Origin: Xanthobacter sp. NM-59
Lineage (GTDB): Bacteria; Pseudomonadota; Alphaproteobacteria; Rhizobiales; Xanthobacteraceae
DNA: 64,000 bases
Assembly: GCF_021401125.1 (NCBI RefSeq)
Contig: NZ_JACBFQ010000005.1
Coordinates: 240,824-304,823 of the forward strand
Reading direction: 5' to 3'
Of this stretch, positions 10,193-18,068 are shown piece by piece. A model generated the notes under the pieces. The model was not told the origin of the DNA, made no database searches, and was given only the letters and a program-made list of their open reading frames with translations. The position numbers were made by a program, and so were the translations under genes. How positions within the stretch are numbered: the stretch's first letter is position 1; each line of letters opens with the position of its first letter.

Positions 10193-11922
10193 TCGGCGGC
10201 CTCCTGCGAGCGGTACACGGTGATGCTCACCGGCCGGCCGCCGTTATAGGCGAAGCCTTCCACGGTGGCGATGGCGCTGTATTTCAACTTCAGCGTCGCC
10301 GCCCGCGCCTCGAAGAAGGGCTGCATCCGGCGATCGATGAAAGCCAGCGCGCATCCGCCCTTCTTCAGAAGGTCGGCCGCCTCCAACGGACCGACATAAT
10401 TGATCTTCGTGCCCACCAGGAACACCAAGCTGGGCTCCTGATAAGGCACCGAGGCGATGTTTTCCGCCGGGCATCCGCTCTCGGCGGCGATGGCCGCCAG
10501 CCGCTCGGAGATCCACACCGCCCGCATCTGCGGCAGCAGCATCTGGTAGACACCGAGATAGAGGAACAGCGCCCCCGCCACCATGGTGAGGAAAGCCCCT
10601 TCCGCGCCCGTGCGCGCCATGGCCCGCGCGGCGATCACCGCCAGCGCCACCGCGACCAGAAGCAGCGGCCAGGCGAGCAGGCCGAAGCCGCTGCCGAGCC
10701 ACACATAGGCCCCGCCCAGCCCCACCGCCAGCAGCCCCGCCATGACCGGCCACAGCCACACCAGCCCCGCGAGCCGGCTGCCCGCCTTGGCCAGGGCGCC
10801 GCGCTCCAGCGCCATGGCGGCGAGGATGGCGAGCCCCGGATAGAGCGGCAGAACATAATGGGGCAGCTTGGTGGCCGCGATCTCGAACACGATCCAGGTG
10901 GGCACCACCCAGGCGATCAGGAAGCGTACCGCCGGCTCGCGCCGCGCGCGCCAGCCGAACGGCAGCGCCATGGCGGCCAGCACCACGCTGGGCCAGAAAG
11001 TGCCCCAAACCGCGAGGAGATAGGTGCCAGGCGGCCCCCAATGGCCCTCCTGCCCTTCCGTCACCTTGCCGAGCATGTCCACGCCCACGGCGAGCTCATA
11101 GAACTTGCCGGCGGTGACATAATAGATGGCGATGAACCAGGGCAGCACCAGCAGCAGGCACCACAGCAGCCCCATCAACGGCTTCAGCGCCTTGAGGAAA
11201 CGCCCCGAGCGCCCGGCGATGACGAGCGCCAGCACCGGCAGGGCGACAAACAGGGGCGCCATGGGCCCCTTCACCAGAATGCCGCCAGCCATGGCGGTCC
11301 AGAAGATGGCGGAGAGCTTGAAATCGCTCATACGCTCGCCGGGCGCCTTCAGATAGGCCCGCGCCAACGCCCCCATGCACGCCATAATGGTGAAGAGCAG
11401 TACCGCATCGGTCTTGGCGAGCCGCGCTTCCACCCCCAGCAGCACGCAGCTCGCCATCATCAGGCCCGCGAGCAGCGCGCCGCGCCGGGAGGCGAACACC
11501 AGCGCCGTCCAGTAGGTGAGCAGCACCGCGCCAATGGCGCCGATGAGCGAAGGCAGGCGATAAAAGGCGATGGAGGTTCGCGCCGAGGGGCCGATGACCG
11601 CCTCGCCCAGCTTCACCGATGCGGCCTGGAGCCAGTGGATGCCCACCGGCTTCTTGTAGCGGACCTGCACGTGGAAGCGGATGTCCACATAGTTGCCGCT
11701 CTCCAGCATCTGCTTCGTGGCCTGGGCGAAGCGGGACTCGTCTCGGTCGATGGGAGACAGCGAGAAGAAGCCGGGCAGAAAGGCGGCCAGCGCCACGATG
11801 ACGAGCAGCAGGCAGGCCCGCTTATGGCTCGCCGCGGCGCGGTCAAGCACGCGCGGAAGGCGGCGCGGAAGGTCGAGATCGAACGCCCGGCCCTGATGGG
11901 GGGCGGGCTCAGAGATGGCCAT
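10189..11922 (-). CDS. ArnT-like polyprenyl-phosphate glycosyltransferase (GT83/GT39)
   Basis: A 577-residue multi-spanning inner-membrane enzyme of the ArnT family. These use polyprenyl-phosphate sugars to glycosylate lipid A or another envelope acceptor on the periplasmic face. The first loop carries the acidic catalytic motif DRDESRFAQATKQMLESG near residue 55, followed by the substrate-loop VRYKKPVGIHWLQA. Roughly a dozen hydrophobic helices follow, then a soluble C-terminal domain from about 470. I chose the ATG at 11922; a frame extends about 59 residues further but with poor sequence character. It is the first gene of the four-gene operon. Confidence 0.87.
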   Translation of the reverse strand: MAISEPAPHQGRAFDLDLPRRLPRVLDRAAASHKRACLLLVIVALAAFLPGFFSLSPIDRDESRFAQATKQMLESGNYVDIRFHVQVRYKKPVGIHWLQAASVKLGEAVIGPSARTSIAFYRLPSLIGAIGAVLLTYWTALVFASRRGALLAGLMMASCVLLGVEARLAKTDAVLLFTIMACMGALARAYLKAPGERMSDFKLSAIFWTAMAGGILVKGPMAPLFVALPVLALVIAGRSGRFLKALKPLMGLLWCLLLVLPWFIAIYYVTAGKFYELAVGVDMLGKVTEGQEGHWGPPGTYLLAVWGTFWPSVVLAAMALPFGWRARREPAVRFLIAWVVPTWIVFEIAATKLPHYVLPLYPGLAILAAMALERGALAKAGSRLAGLVWLWPVMAGLLAVGLGGAYVWLGSGFGLLAWPLLLVAVALAVIAARAMARTGAEGAFLTMVAGALFLYLGVYQMLLPQMRAVWISERLAAIAAESGCPAENIASVPYQEPSLVFLVGTKINYVGPLEAADLLKKGGCALAFIDRRMQPFFEARAATLKLKYSAIATVEGFAYNGGRPVSITVYRSQEAAE

Positions 11923-12181
11923 GCTTTGGTCGGATCCGCTCGAATTGGGCGCGGACAATAGCAGAACCGCCCACACCGGAAAGGCCCGGCGGAGAGAAGC
12001 CGCAGCCCCTTCCCCCAGCCGGCGGACCTCTGGCAAAGGAAAAGGGCGAAGGAAAGGCGCAAATTGCCACGCCGCTACCACCTCGCCGCAATGCAGCATG
12101 CCGCCCCGCGGACAGCAGCGCCAGCCCGATGCGGCCTCAAGGCCGGCTGCCAGCCCCGCCCAGAAGGCCGCCGGTCGCGGC

Positions 12182-12406
12182 CTATTTCGTCAGGATCAGC
12201 TTGTTCTGTGCCGTAAGGCGCAGCTGATAGGTCTGGTCGCCATGGGCGATGGTGATCAGCCGCCCGGCGGCGAACAGGTCTCGGCTGTCGAGCTGCGCAT
12301 CCACCATGGGAATGGCCCGCGCGCTGGAAATGGCACCGCCCGCCCAGCCCTCGGCCGAGGACCGATCCGCGGACCAGGTGGCCTGAAGATAATCTTGCTT
12401 GGTCAT
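12182..12406 (-). CDS. hemP: Hemin uptake protein HemP/HmuP family
   Basis: The 74-residue product ends in the HemP signature: LDSRDLFAAGRLITIAHGDQ then TYQLRLTAQNKLILTK. HemP/HmuP proteins are small cytosolic factors. In Bradyrhizobium, HmuP is a co-activator with Irr of haem-uptake genes. The ATG at 12406 has a GGAG nine bases upstream; a TTG 45 bases further out is less likely. No haem transporter genes are adjacent. About 60 bases upstream lies a sequence resembling an iron-control element. Confidence 0.88.
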   Translation of the reverse strand: MTKQDYLQATWSADRSSAEGWAGGAISSARAIPMVDAQLDSRDLFAAGRLITIAHGDQTYQLRLTAQNKLILTK

Positions 12407-12723
12407 TTTGAATCGCTCCAAATTGCCCGTTTGGATATTCACAGTATTCAATTCTAATTGGCCACATTAGAAGCATTCAATATTGCTTCTTCCGACCATC
12501 TTATTTGGATAATACACGAATTTGTTCGGATCAACTCGCAATATGGCATTCGCATGTCGATAGGGCGCGCGGCGGCGGGCAGGCGCGCGCCCGCGCCGTA
12601 GCTCCTCCGCGCCTTGCCCCCGCGCGTTGCCCCGCGCTTTGGCGTAGGTATCTTTTTGGGTCTTTGGCTCAGATCGGCGCGGCGCCGGCCCCAATTGCGG
12701 AGCGGCCGAGCGCGCGGCAGGCC
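12407..12723. other. 317-base gap: hemP promoter region and GC-rich spacer
   Basis: The first 130 bases are distinctly AT-rich and contain the hemP leader, two overlapping inverted repeats and the iron-control-like box. The rest (about 12560-12720) is extremely GC-rich with runs of CG and GC. It lies downstream of the anti-sigma gene; no convincing gene or T-tailed terminator is visible there. Confidence 0.5.
12466..12482. promoter_or_regulatory. Candidate iron-control element (Irr box) upstream of hemP
   Basis: ATTAGAA-GCA-TTCAATA resembles the rhizobial ICE consensus TTTAGAA-N3-TTCTAAA at 11 of 14 defined positions (6/7 in the left half, 5/7 in the right). It overlaps a second, perfect inverted repeat: TTCTAAT at 12452-12458 and ATTAGAA at 12466-12472, with a 7-base spacer. 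The location 60-76 bases before hemP fits a promoter operator. Regulation by Irr is inferred. Confidence 0.5.
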
Positions 12724-13362
12724 CTACCAGCGCAGAATGCGCGCGCCCAGCAGCGCGCCCAGCCCCGCCACACCGGCGATGGCGATGGTGTACCAGACCG
12801 CCACGAACAGCGGTGAGTCATCGGGGCAGTGTGCCGCATAGAAGAAGGCGCCGATGCCGCCAGCCGCCAGCCCCGCGACCAGGCCGGTGAGCGCACCCGA
12901 TTCGCTCGCCCCCCGCCGCAGCGCCCACAGCAGCAGGCCCAGCGGCACCAAAGAGAAGGACGGAACCGCCATGAGGCACACTGCCCAGTTGGTGCCCACC
13001 AGCCGGCGCTCCCACGCCGCCTCGGGCACGCTGGCCAGCTCCAGAACCACGGCCGTGAACAGCAGCAAGGCGGGAACGAACAACCCCACCTCGGCGGACC
13101 AAAGCTCGGCGCCGGGGCGCGACATGCGAGCCGCCAGGCGCACCGCCACCACCGCCAGAGCCGCCGTTTCCACGAACTTGAAGAGGAAGCGCGGCGAGCC
13201 GAGAGCCGCCAGGACATCCGGCCGGATGCCCAGCGTCAGCTGCATGCCGATGGCGGCAGCGATCGCGCCCAGGGTGACGGCCACGGCGAGGGCGACCGCA
13301 AGCGAAGGCCCGCGCGGGCGCGCATCGGCAGACAAAGCGAGGATCAGCTCGTCGGTTTTCAT
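12724..13362 (-). CDS. nrsF: NrsF-family (DUF1109) membrane anti-sigma factor
   Basis: A 212-residue protein that begins with a short cytoplasmic stretch (MKTDELILALSADA) and then has six hydrophobic helices. The N-terminal helix followed by KFVETAAL in the second span and the pattern of a lone Cys in NWAVCLM are characteristic of NrsF/DUF1109 anti-sigma factors such as the Caulobacter SigF partner. It overlaps the sigma gene by four bases (13359-13362), the standard coupling for such pairs. Two cysteines (one in NWAVCLM, one in AAHCPDD) are the obvious candidates for sensing metal or oxidant; this is inferred from the family. Confidence 0.87.
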   Translation of the reverse strand: MKTDELILALSADARPRGPSLAVALAVAVTLGAIAAAIGMQLTLGIRPDVLAALGSPRFLFKFVETAALAVVAVRLAARMSRPGAELWSAEVGLFVPALLLFTAVVLELASVPEAAWERRLVGTNWAVCLMAVPSFSLVPLGLLLWALRRGASESGALTGLVAGLAAGGIGAFFYAAHCPDDSPLFVAVWYTIAIAGVAGLGALLGARILRW

Positions 13363-13946
13363 GGCTCTCCTCCTCCATAGATGGCGGCCAGGCGCTTCAA
13401 TGCCCGGTGCAGCGCCACCCGCACCGCGCCCTCGCTCATGGCCAGCCGCGCCCCCGCTTCCTTGGTGCTCGCCCCCGACAGGTAGACCGCCTCCACCACT
13501 TCCCGTTCGCGCCCCGAGAGGCTCTGCGTGAGGCGGGCCACATCGTGCCCCGCCAATCCGTCATCGGCCGCGGCCGTATCGGCCAGCACGGCCTCCAGCT
13601 CGTCGATGGGCACTTCCGCCCGCCGCCCCCGCCGGCGCAGCACGTCCAACGCCTTGTGGCGGGCGATCGCCCACACCCAGGGCATCAGCGGCGAGGCGGG
13701 ATCCCAGCTCTGCCGCTTGAGATGAAGGGCGAGCAGCGTTTCCTGCACCACGTCCTCCACATCCCCCGTGCCCTGCCCGGCGCGCTCCAGAATGCGCCGC
13801 GCGGCCGTGCGCAGCACCGGCGCCAGCGCCACCAGCAGCTGGCGATAGGAGGCCGCGTCCCCGTTCAGAGCGGAGCGCATCAAGTCGGCCCATTGCTCGC
13901 TTCTGGAAGCGGCCTGGGCGGTCGCGGTGTCGTCGGCTCGGGTCAT
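13359..13946 (-). CDS. ECF sigma factor (SigF/RpoQ-like)
   Basis: A sigma-70 family factor of about 195 residues. Region 2 is seen in YRQLLVALAPVLRTAARR, GDVEDVVQETLLALH and PWVWAIARHKALDVLRRRGRR. Region 4 is LTQSLSGREREVVEAVYLSGAS followed by EGAVRVALHRALKRL. Together with NrsF it forms an ECF16-type pair, which in Caulobacter controls bufferin genes. I use the ATG at 13946; a GTG at 13964 is possible and would make the transcript nearly leaderless, because a promoter -10 element lies at 13973-13976. It is divergent from the bufA1 operon. Confidence 0.9.
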   Translation of the reverse strand: MTRADDTATAQAASRSEQWADLMRSALNGDAASYRQLLVALAPVLRTAARRILERAGQGTGDVEDVVQETLLALHLKRQSWDPASPLMPWVWAIARHKALDVLRRRGRRAEVPIDELEAVLADTAAADDGLAGHDVARLTQSLSGREREVVEAVYLSGASTKEAGARLAMSEGAVRVALHRALKRLAAIYGGGEP

Positions 13947-13972
13947 GGTGGCGCGGGACGGCACCCCTCTTC

Positions 13973-13998
13973 TTCGCCGGCAAAGAGCGGAACGTTAC
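13973..13998 (-). promoter_or_regulatory. ECF-type promoter for the sigma/anti-sigma operon
   Basis: On the minus strand GTAACG (13998-13993) and CGAA (13976-13973) are separated by exactly 16 bases. The same two words with the same spacing occur on the plus strand before bufA1. The position just upstream of the sigma-factor start implies autoregulation. The match to the SigF-type GTAAC/CGAA pattern is from memory of the family. Confidence 0.75.
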
Positions 13999-14067
13999 AT
14001 CTCGCAGCCCGGCCCCCGCCATTTCGCACGTCGCGACCGGTGATGGGAACACAGGCGCGTGATCGGC

Positions 14068-14093
14068 GTAACGGGTGCCGGCATGGCGGCGAA
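14068..14093 (+). promoter_or_regulatory. ECF-type promoter for the bufferin operon
   Basis: GTAACG at 14068-14073 and CGAA at 14090-14093 are 16 bases apart, identical in words and spacing to the divergent copy at 13973-13998. It lies 53 bases before the bufA1 start, leaving room for a leader of about 45 bases with a GGAGAAG ribosome site at about 14133. Confidence 0.75.
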
Positions 14094-14145
14094 TTCAGGT
14101 CATGGCCGCGATGAGCGTGGCCGGTGTTGAAACTGGAGAAGACCC

Positions 14146-14421
14146 ATGAAGCCTGTCGCCACTCTCGCCGTCCTCGGCTCTCTGGCCGCCACCCTCGCCG
14201 CCGTGTCGGCGCCGGCCGCCGCCCAGGATGCCGGCAAGGAGAAGTGCTACGGCGTCGCCCTGAAGGGCCAGAACGACTGCGCCGCCGGCCCCGGCACCAC
14301 CTGCGCCGGCACCTCCAAGATGGATTACCAGGGCAATTCCTGGAAGCTCGTGCCCAAGGGCACCTGCGTCAGCATCAAGACGCCCCACGGCATGGGCGCG
14401 CTGATGCCCATCAAGTCCTGA
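14146..14421 (+). CDS. bufA1: Bufferin-type metallophore precursor peptide (DUF2282)
   Basis: The 91-residue secreted peptide is the substrate of a ribosomally made, post-translationally modified metallophore pathway. A Sec signal covers residues 1-26 (cleavage after AAA). The mature part has four cysteines at 34, 45, 53 and 74, in the contexts [21 protein letters not shown] and PKGTCVS, exactly the DUF2282/BufA1 pattern. In characterised members DUF692 enzymes convert core cysteines to thiooxazole-type rings that bind copper; that modification is inferred here. The homologue in Cupriavidus is the gold-induced gigP. It is first in the operon, under an ECF-type promoter. Confidence 0.95.
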   Translation: MKPVATLAVLGSLAATLAAVSAPAAAQDAGKEKCYGVALKGQNDCAAGPGTTCAGTSKMDYQGNSWKLVPKGTCVSIKTPHGMGALMPIKS

Positions 14422-14437
14422 TCCCCGCTCCGAAGCA

Positions 14438-14497
14438 TCGCCCCTCCCGCAAGGGGCGACGGCCTCTGGCCCGGCCCCCTCCCGCGGGAGGGGGCCG
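14438..14497 (+). promoter_or_regulatory. Two hairpins between bufA1 and bufB
   Basis: The first stem is TCGCCCC (14438-14444) with GGGGCGA (14453-14459). The second is a perfect 26-base palindrome (14472-14497) giving a 13-bp G+C-rich stem with no T-run behind it. They lie in the 106-base gap after the precursor gene. They could act as a partial terminator or 3'-end stabiliser, making precursor message exceed enzyme message; this is inferred. Confidence 0.6.
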
Positions 14498-14527
14498 CTG
14501 GCGCAAGCGACTTCCGGGAGGTTCGAA

Positions 14528-15415
14528 ATGTCCCAGGTTTCCATGATGCCCCAACGCGGCGGTGCCGCACGCGCCCCGGCCCTGCCGCCCGGCCCCGGGG
14601 TCGGCTTCAAGCCGCAGCATTTCGCCGACATCATCGCCGCGCCCCAGCCGCTCGCCTTCTTCGAGGTCCATGCGGAAAACTATATGGGCGAAGGCGGGCG
14701 GCCCCACGCGCAGCTCGCCCGGCTGCGGCGTGACCACGCCTTGTCCATCCACGGGGTGGGGCTCGCATTGGGCGGCTCAGGGCCCCTCGATGGCGCCCAC
14801 CTCGCGCGCCTCGCCCGCCTGTGCGAACGCTATGAGCCGGAGAGTTTTTCCGAGCATCTGGCCTGGGCCGGCCATGGCGGCATGTTCCTGAATGACCTTC
14901 TGCCCCTGCCCTATACGCCAGAGCGGCTGGCCACGGTGGCGGCCCATGTGGAGCAGGCGCAGGAGGCTCTCAAGCGCCCGATTCTGATCGAAAATCCGGC
15001 CACCTATCTCACCTTTGCGGAAAGCTCGATTCCCGAGGGGGAGTTCCTCGCGGAGCTGACCCGCCGCACCGGCTGCGGGCTGCTGCTGGATGTGAACAAC
15101 CTGTTCGTTTCCGCCATCAACCATGGCCTCGATCCGGACCGGATGCTGGCGGCCCTCCCCCTCGACCGCGTGGGCGAGATCCATCTGGCCGGGCACGTGC
15201 CCGCGGCAAGCCCCGGGACCGCCCCACTGCTGGTGGATGCCCACGGCAGCCACGTATCGGCGCCGGTATGGGCGCTCTTTGCGCGGGTGCTGCGCCGCAC
15301 CGGTCCCGTCGCCACGCTGATCGAATGGGACAATGACGTGCCCGACTGGCCCACCCTACGGGCCGAGGCGGAGCGCGCCGGCGCCCATCTCCTCCAAGCG
15401 CGGAAGGCGGCCTGA
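14528..15415 (+). CDS. bufB: MNIO-family (DUF692) bufferin maturase
   Basis: A 295-residue TIM-barrel enzyme of the multinuclear non-haem iron-dependent oxidative family (DUF692). Metal-ligand motifs are visible in order: [65 protein letters not shown] and VDAHGSHV. The family oxidatively modifies cysteines of DUF2282 precursors. The ATG at 14528 follows a GGGAGG ribosome site. It is separated from bufC by one base, so the two are probably coupled; BufC supplies precursor recognition. The Cupriavidus counterpart is gigA. Confidence 0.95.
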   Translation: MSQVSMMPQRGGAARAPALPPGPGVGFKPQHFADIIAAPQPLAFFEVHAENYMGEGGRPHAQLARLRRDHALSIHGVGLALGGSGPLDGAHLARLARLCERYEPESFSEHLAWAGHGGMFLNDLLPLPYTPERLATVAAHVEQAQEALKRPILIENPATYLTFAESSIPEGEFLAELTRRTGCGLLLDVNNLFVSAINHGLDPDRMLAALPLDRVGEIHLAGHVPAASPGTAPLLVDAHGSHVSAPVWALFARVLRRTGPVATLIEWDNDVPDWPTLRAEAERAGAHLLQARKAA

Positions 15416-15416
15416 C

Positions 15417-16187
15417 ATGCCCGCCCTCCATGCCGATGAGCGCTTCGCCCGCGCCCTGCTCGCGCCCGATGGCGCGCCGCCGCCCGGCCTAACCGCCGCC
15501 GGTGGTGACGCGGTGGCCCGGCGCTTCGCCATCCACCGCAACACGGTGGGCGTCACCCTGTCCGAGGCCCTGGCCGTCGCCTTTCCCGTGGTGCGTCAGC
15601 TGGTGGGTGATGACTTCTTCGCCGCGGCCGCCCGCGCCTTCGTCACCGCCGCCCCGCCCACATCCCCGGTGCTGGCCGATTATGGGGCCGGGTTCGCCGA
15701 TTTCCTCGCGCGCTTCCCGCCCGCCGCGGAGCTGCCCTATCTGCCCGATGTCGCGCGGCTGGAACGCTTGATGGTCGAATCATACCATTCCACCGACGCC
15801 CCGGCCGAAACACGTGCCGGCCTGGCGGGCCTTAGCCCGCAGGAGGCGGCGCCGCTCACCCTCGCCCGCCATCCTGCCGCCCGCTGGCTGTGCTCGCCGT
15901 GGCCGGTGGTGACCCTGTGGCGGATGAATGCCGGGCACCTGCCCCTCACCCCCCTCTCTCACTGGGCCGGTGAGAGCGCGCTCGTCACCCGGCCCGAGCT
16001 GGACGTGATGCTGACGGCGCTGCCGGTGGGCGGGGATCAGCTTCTGTCCGTGCTCGAAACACCATTGTCCCTCGCCGCGCTGTCCGAGGCCATGGAGCCC
16101 GTGGGCGGCCTGGCCGGCGCGCTGCCGCCACTGCTCGACGCTGGCGCCGTGCGGCGCGCGAGCACGCCACAAGGAGAGCAGCGATGA
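15417..16187 (+). CDS. bufC: DUF2063 partner protein of the bufferin maturase
   Basis: A 256-residue protein starting [19 protein letters not shown]. It has the DUF2063 N-terminal helical domain ([42 protein letters not shown], then [30 protein letters not shown]). A winged-helix-like C-terminal part follows ([24 protein letters not shown]). These proteins bind the precursor and form a complex with the MNIO enzyme. The ATG at 15417 begins one base after the bufB stop; a longer upstream frame lies inside bufB. It overlaps DoxX by four bases (16184-16187). Confidence 0.93.
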   Translation: MPALHADERFARALLAPDGAPPPGLTAAGGDAVARRFAIHRNTVGVTLSEALAVAFPVVRQLVGDDFFAAAARAFVTAAPPTSPVLADYGAGFADFLARFPPAAELPYLPDVARLERLMVESYHSTDAPAETRAGLAGLSPQEAAPLTLARHPAARWLCSPWPVVTLWRMNAGHLPLTPLSHWAGESALVTRPELDVMLTALPVGGDQLLSVLETPLSLAALSEAMEPVGGLAGALPPLLDAGAVRRASTPQGEQR

Positions 16188-16708
16188 CCACCAAGACCAC
16201 CTTCCCCGCCGGCTCCGCACCCGCATTGGCCCCGCTCGCCATATGGCTGCGCGGACTGAGGCGCCGGGCGGAAGCCGTGCCCTACGATCTCATCGCCGTC
16301 GGCGCCCGGATCTTTCCGGCAGCCGTGTTCTGGCAATCGGGGCTCACCAAGCTCGATGAGCATTGGCGCGTCTCGGACAATGCGGTGTTCCTGTTTCAAG
16401 AGGAATACCGCCTGCCGCTGCTGGACCCCTGGCTGGCCGCCCACGCGGCGGCCACAGCGGAGCTGACCTTTCCCATATTGCTGGTGCTGGGCCTCGCCAC
16501 GCGCCTTTCGGCCCTCGCCTTGCTGGGCATGACGATGGTGATCGAGATCTTCGTCTATCCCGATGCCTGGCCCACCCACGGCACCTGGGCCACCCTGTTC
16601 CTGCTGCTGGTGGCACACGGACCCGGACGCTTCAGCCTGGACCACCTGCTGGGCCGGTTCTTCTGCCGGGCAGAGGCCGCTAAAGCTGGCAGCCGCTCGC
16701 CGATGTGA
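16184..16708 (+). CDS. DoxX-family membrane protein of the bufferin operon
   Basis: A 174-residue inner-membrane protein with four hydrophobic helices and the DoxX signature: [21 protein letters not shown] near residue 45, [24 protein letters not shown] near 93-116, and a loop ending DAWPTHGTW. DoxX proteins are standard members of gig/bufferin operons (gigT in Cupriavidus) and may supply electrons or help peptide export; the exact job is unproven. The ATG overlaps the bufC stop. Its last 29 bases overlap the convergent histidine-phosphatase gene. Confidence 0.9.
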   Translation: MTTKTTFPAGSAPALAPLAIWLRGLRRRAEAVPYDLIAVGARIFPAAVFWQSGLTKLDEHWRVSDNAVFLFQEEYRLPLLDPWLAAHAAATAELTFPILLVLGLATRLSALALLGMTMVIEIFVYPDAWPTHGTWATLFLLLVAHGPGRFSLDHLLGRFFCRAEAAKAGSRSPM

Positions 16709-17489
16709 GGCCCTCCGGCTGGCCCCAGTCGTTCTGCGGCACGCCGGCATAGGGGGCGCCGTAGCTCTGCTTCACCATCCGGAACGAAGAGGCCTGCCGG
16801 GTCGCCGGATCGAAATCGATGATCCAGAAATAGTCATAGGTCTCGCTCGGCCAATCGCTCAGCGCTTCCCTGAAGCGGGCGAGGCCGAACAGGTCATAGA
16901 GCGTGGAGGGCGCCTCGGGGCGTGCGTCATCCTTGGCGACGACGGCTTCCAGCTCGGCGGGCGTACGGGCGGCCTCCCTGGCGGCGGCCCTGTCCTTCTG
17001 CTCTGTGCTCTTCTTGCCGTGGCCGGACAGGGTTTTGGCGATGTGGTCGTGCTCCCAGGTCACCACCACCGTGGCGCCATCCCAGCGCGGATCGGTGAGA
17101 AGGTCGCGGGCGAGCTGCTGGGTCTGGCCGTTCAACACGGTCTCAGCGATGGCGCCCGAGGCATCCGGCAGCGCGGGATAAAGATTGACCGGCATCCCCC
17201 AGCTGCGCGCCGAAGGAGCGATGGTTTCCAGCGTGTGGAGGGTCATGGCGAAGAACGCCTTGGGCGCCTCGCCGGGGCCGAACAGGCTGGTGGTGGCCTC
17301 CCGGCCGAGATATTGCGCGGCCAGCGCCTGCGCCCGCAGGTCGCCCACCGCGCACAGGCGATAGGCGTCGTGCTTCTCACCGTGGCGCAGCAGGATGATC
17401 CGGCTCGGCAAGGCCACCGCATCCGCCGCCACGAGCGCCCATGCCCCGGCGCACAGCCCTGCGGCCATCCAGCTTCTCCATGCCGCCAT
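16680..17489 (-). CDS. Secreted histidine-phosphatase-superfamily protein
   Basis: The 269-residue product begins with a signal peptide (residues 1-27, cleavage after VAL or VAA). Directly after it comes [17 protein letters not shown], the RHG phosphohistidine loop. A second conserved histidine is seen in [13 protein letters not shown]. Mature proteins of this kind are periplasmic phosphatases of unknown substrate. The C-terminal part ([27 protein letters not shown]) is shared with uncharacterised alphaproteobacterial homologues. The 3' end overlaps the DoxX gene by 29 bases tail to tail, an unusual arrangement. Confidence 0.82.
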   Translation of the reverse strand: MAAWRSWMAAGLCAGAWALVAADAVALPSRIILLRHGEKHDAYRLCAVGDLRAQALAAQYLGREATTSLFGPGEAPKAFFAMTLHTLETIAPSARSWGMPVNLYPALPDASGAIAETVLNGQTQQLARDLLTDPRWDGATVVVTWEHDHIAKTLSGHGKKSTEQKDRAAAREAARTPAELEAVVAKDDARPEAPSTLYDLFGLARFREALSDWPSETYDYFWIIDFDPATRQASSFRMVKQSYGAPYAGVPQNDWGQPEGLTSASGCQL

Positions 17490-17674
17490 GCCGATCCGCC
17501 CCCACTGTCCCGGTCCTGATATCCTCGCGAGCGAAACAGATTCGGCTCGGCCCCGCCAGAACGTCGCGCCGGCGGGTTAAATCTGGACGGGTGGAGCCGG
17601 CAGGGCCTTCACACCCTCGCGCGAACATGCTTCAACGCGACAATGACTGTTCGGGTTCGAGGCGGAGGTGAGCC

Positions 17675-18007
17675 ATGCTCACAATCAGGTTGGGGTCCAG
17701 CGCACACACCATGATGCTGCTGGCGGGTCTTGCCAGCCTCACCACTGTGGCCTTGGCGCAGACGGCCTCACGGCCGCATGTGGTCATCACGCCGAACGTG
17801 ATCCAGCTGCCGGTGATTCCCCAGGGCAATTATCTCGATCCGGGCCCGGGCCCGGCCATCCGCCCTGACGTGAAGATCGGCCGGGGCGAGAACAACGATT
17901 ACGTGTTCCCGCCCGATTTGTCCGGTGGCTACGGCTCCGGCCCGCCCGGCGACCCCACCAATAACGGCTCGTGGAGCCCGCTGGCCGGGAACACGCCGAG
18001 CTTCTGA
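17675..18007 (+). CDS. Small secreted Pro/Gly-rich protein, unknown function
   Basis: A 110-residue protein with a likely signal peptide (hydrophobic residues 12-28, cleavage near ALAQ). The mature chain is rich in Pro, Gly and Asn (PGPGPAIRPDVKIGRGENNDY, GGYGSGPPGDPTNNGS) with no cysteine. No family is recognised. GGAGGTGAG seven bases before the ATG is a strong ribosome site and supports real translation. It is a single gene followed by a bidirectional hairpin with a T-run. Confidence 0.6.
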   Translation: MLTIRLGSSAHTMMLLAGLASLTTVALAQTASRPHVVITPNVIQLPVIPQGNYLDPGPGPAIRPDVKIGRGENNDYVFPPDLSGGYGSGPPGDPTNNGSWSPLAGNTPSF

Positions 18008-18033
18008 TGCGCCCCGCGAGGGTAAACCATACG

Positions 18034-18067
18034 AAAAGGGCCGCCGGCATCGCCAGGCGGCCCTTTT
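18034..18067. terminator. Bidirectional terminator after the small secreted protein gene
   Basis: AAAAGGGCCGCC (18034-18045) pairs with GGCGGCCCTTTT (18056-18067): a 12-bp stem with a 10-base loop and A/T flanks on both sides. On the plus strand it ends in TTTTCTTT. Confidence 0.85.
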
Positions 18068-18068
18068 C

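Noticed and set aside
12467..12694. 75-codon minus-strand frame upstream of hemP
   Set aside because: It is Arg/Ala-rich from GC-rich DNA and would run through the hemP promoter and the iron-control-like box.
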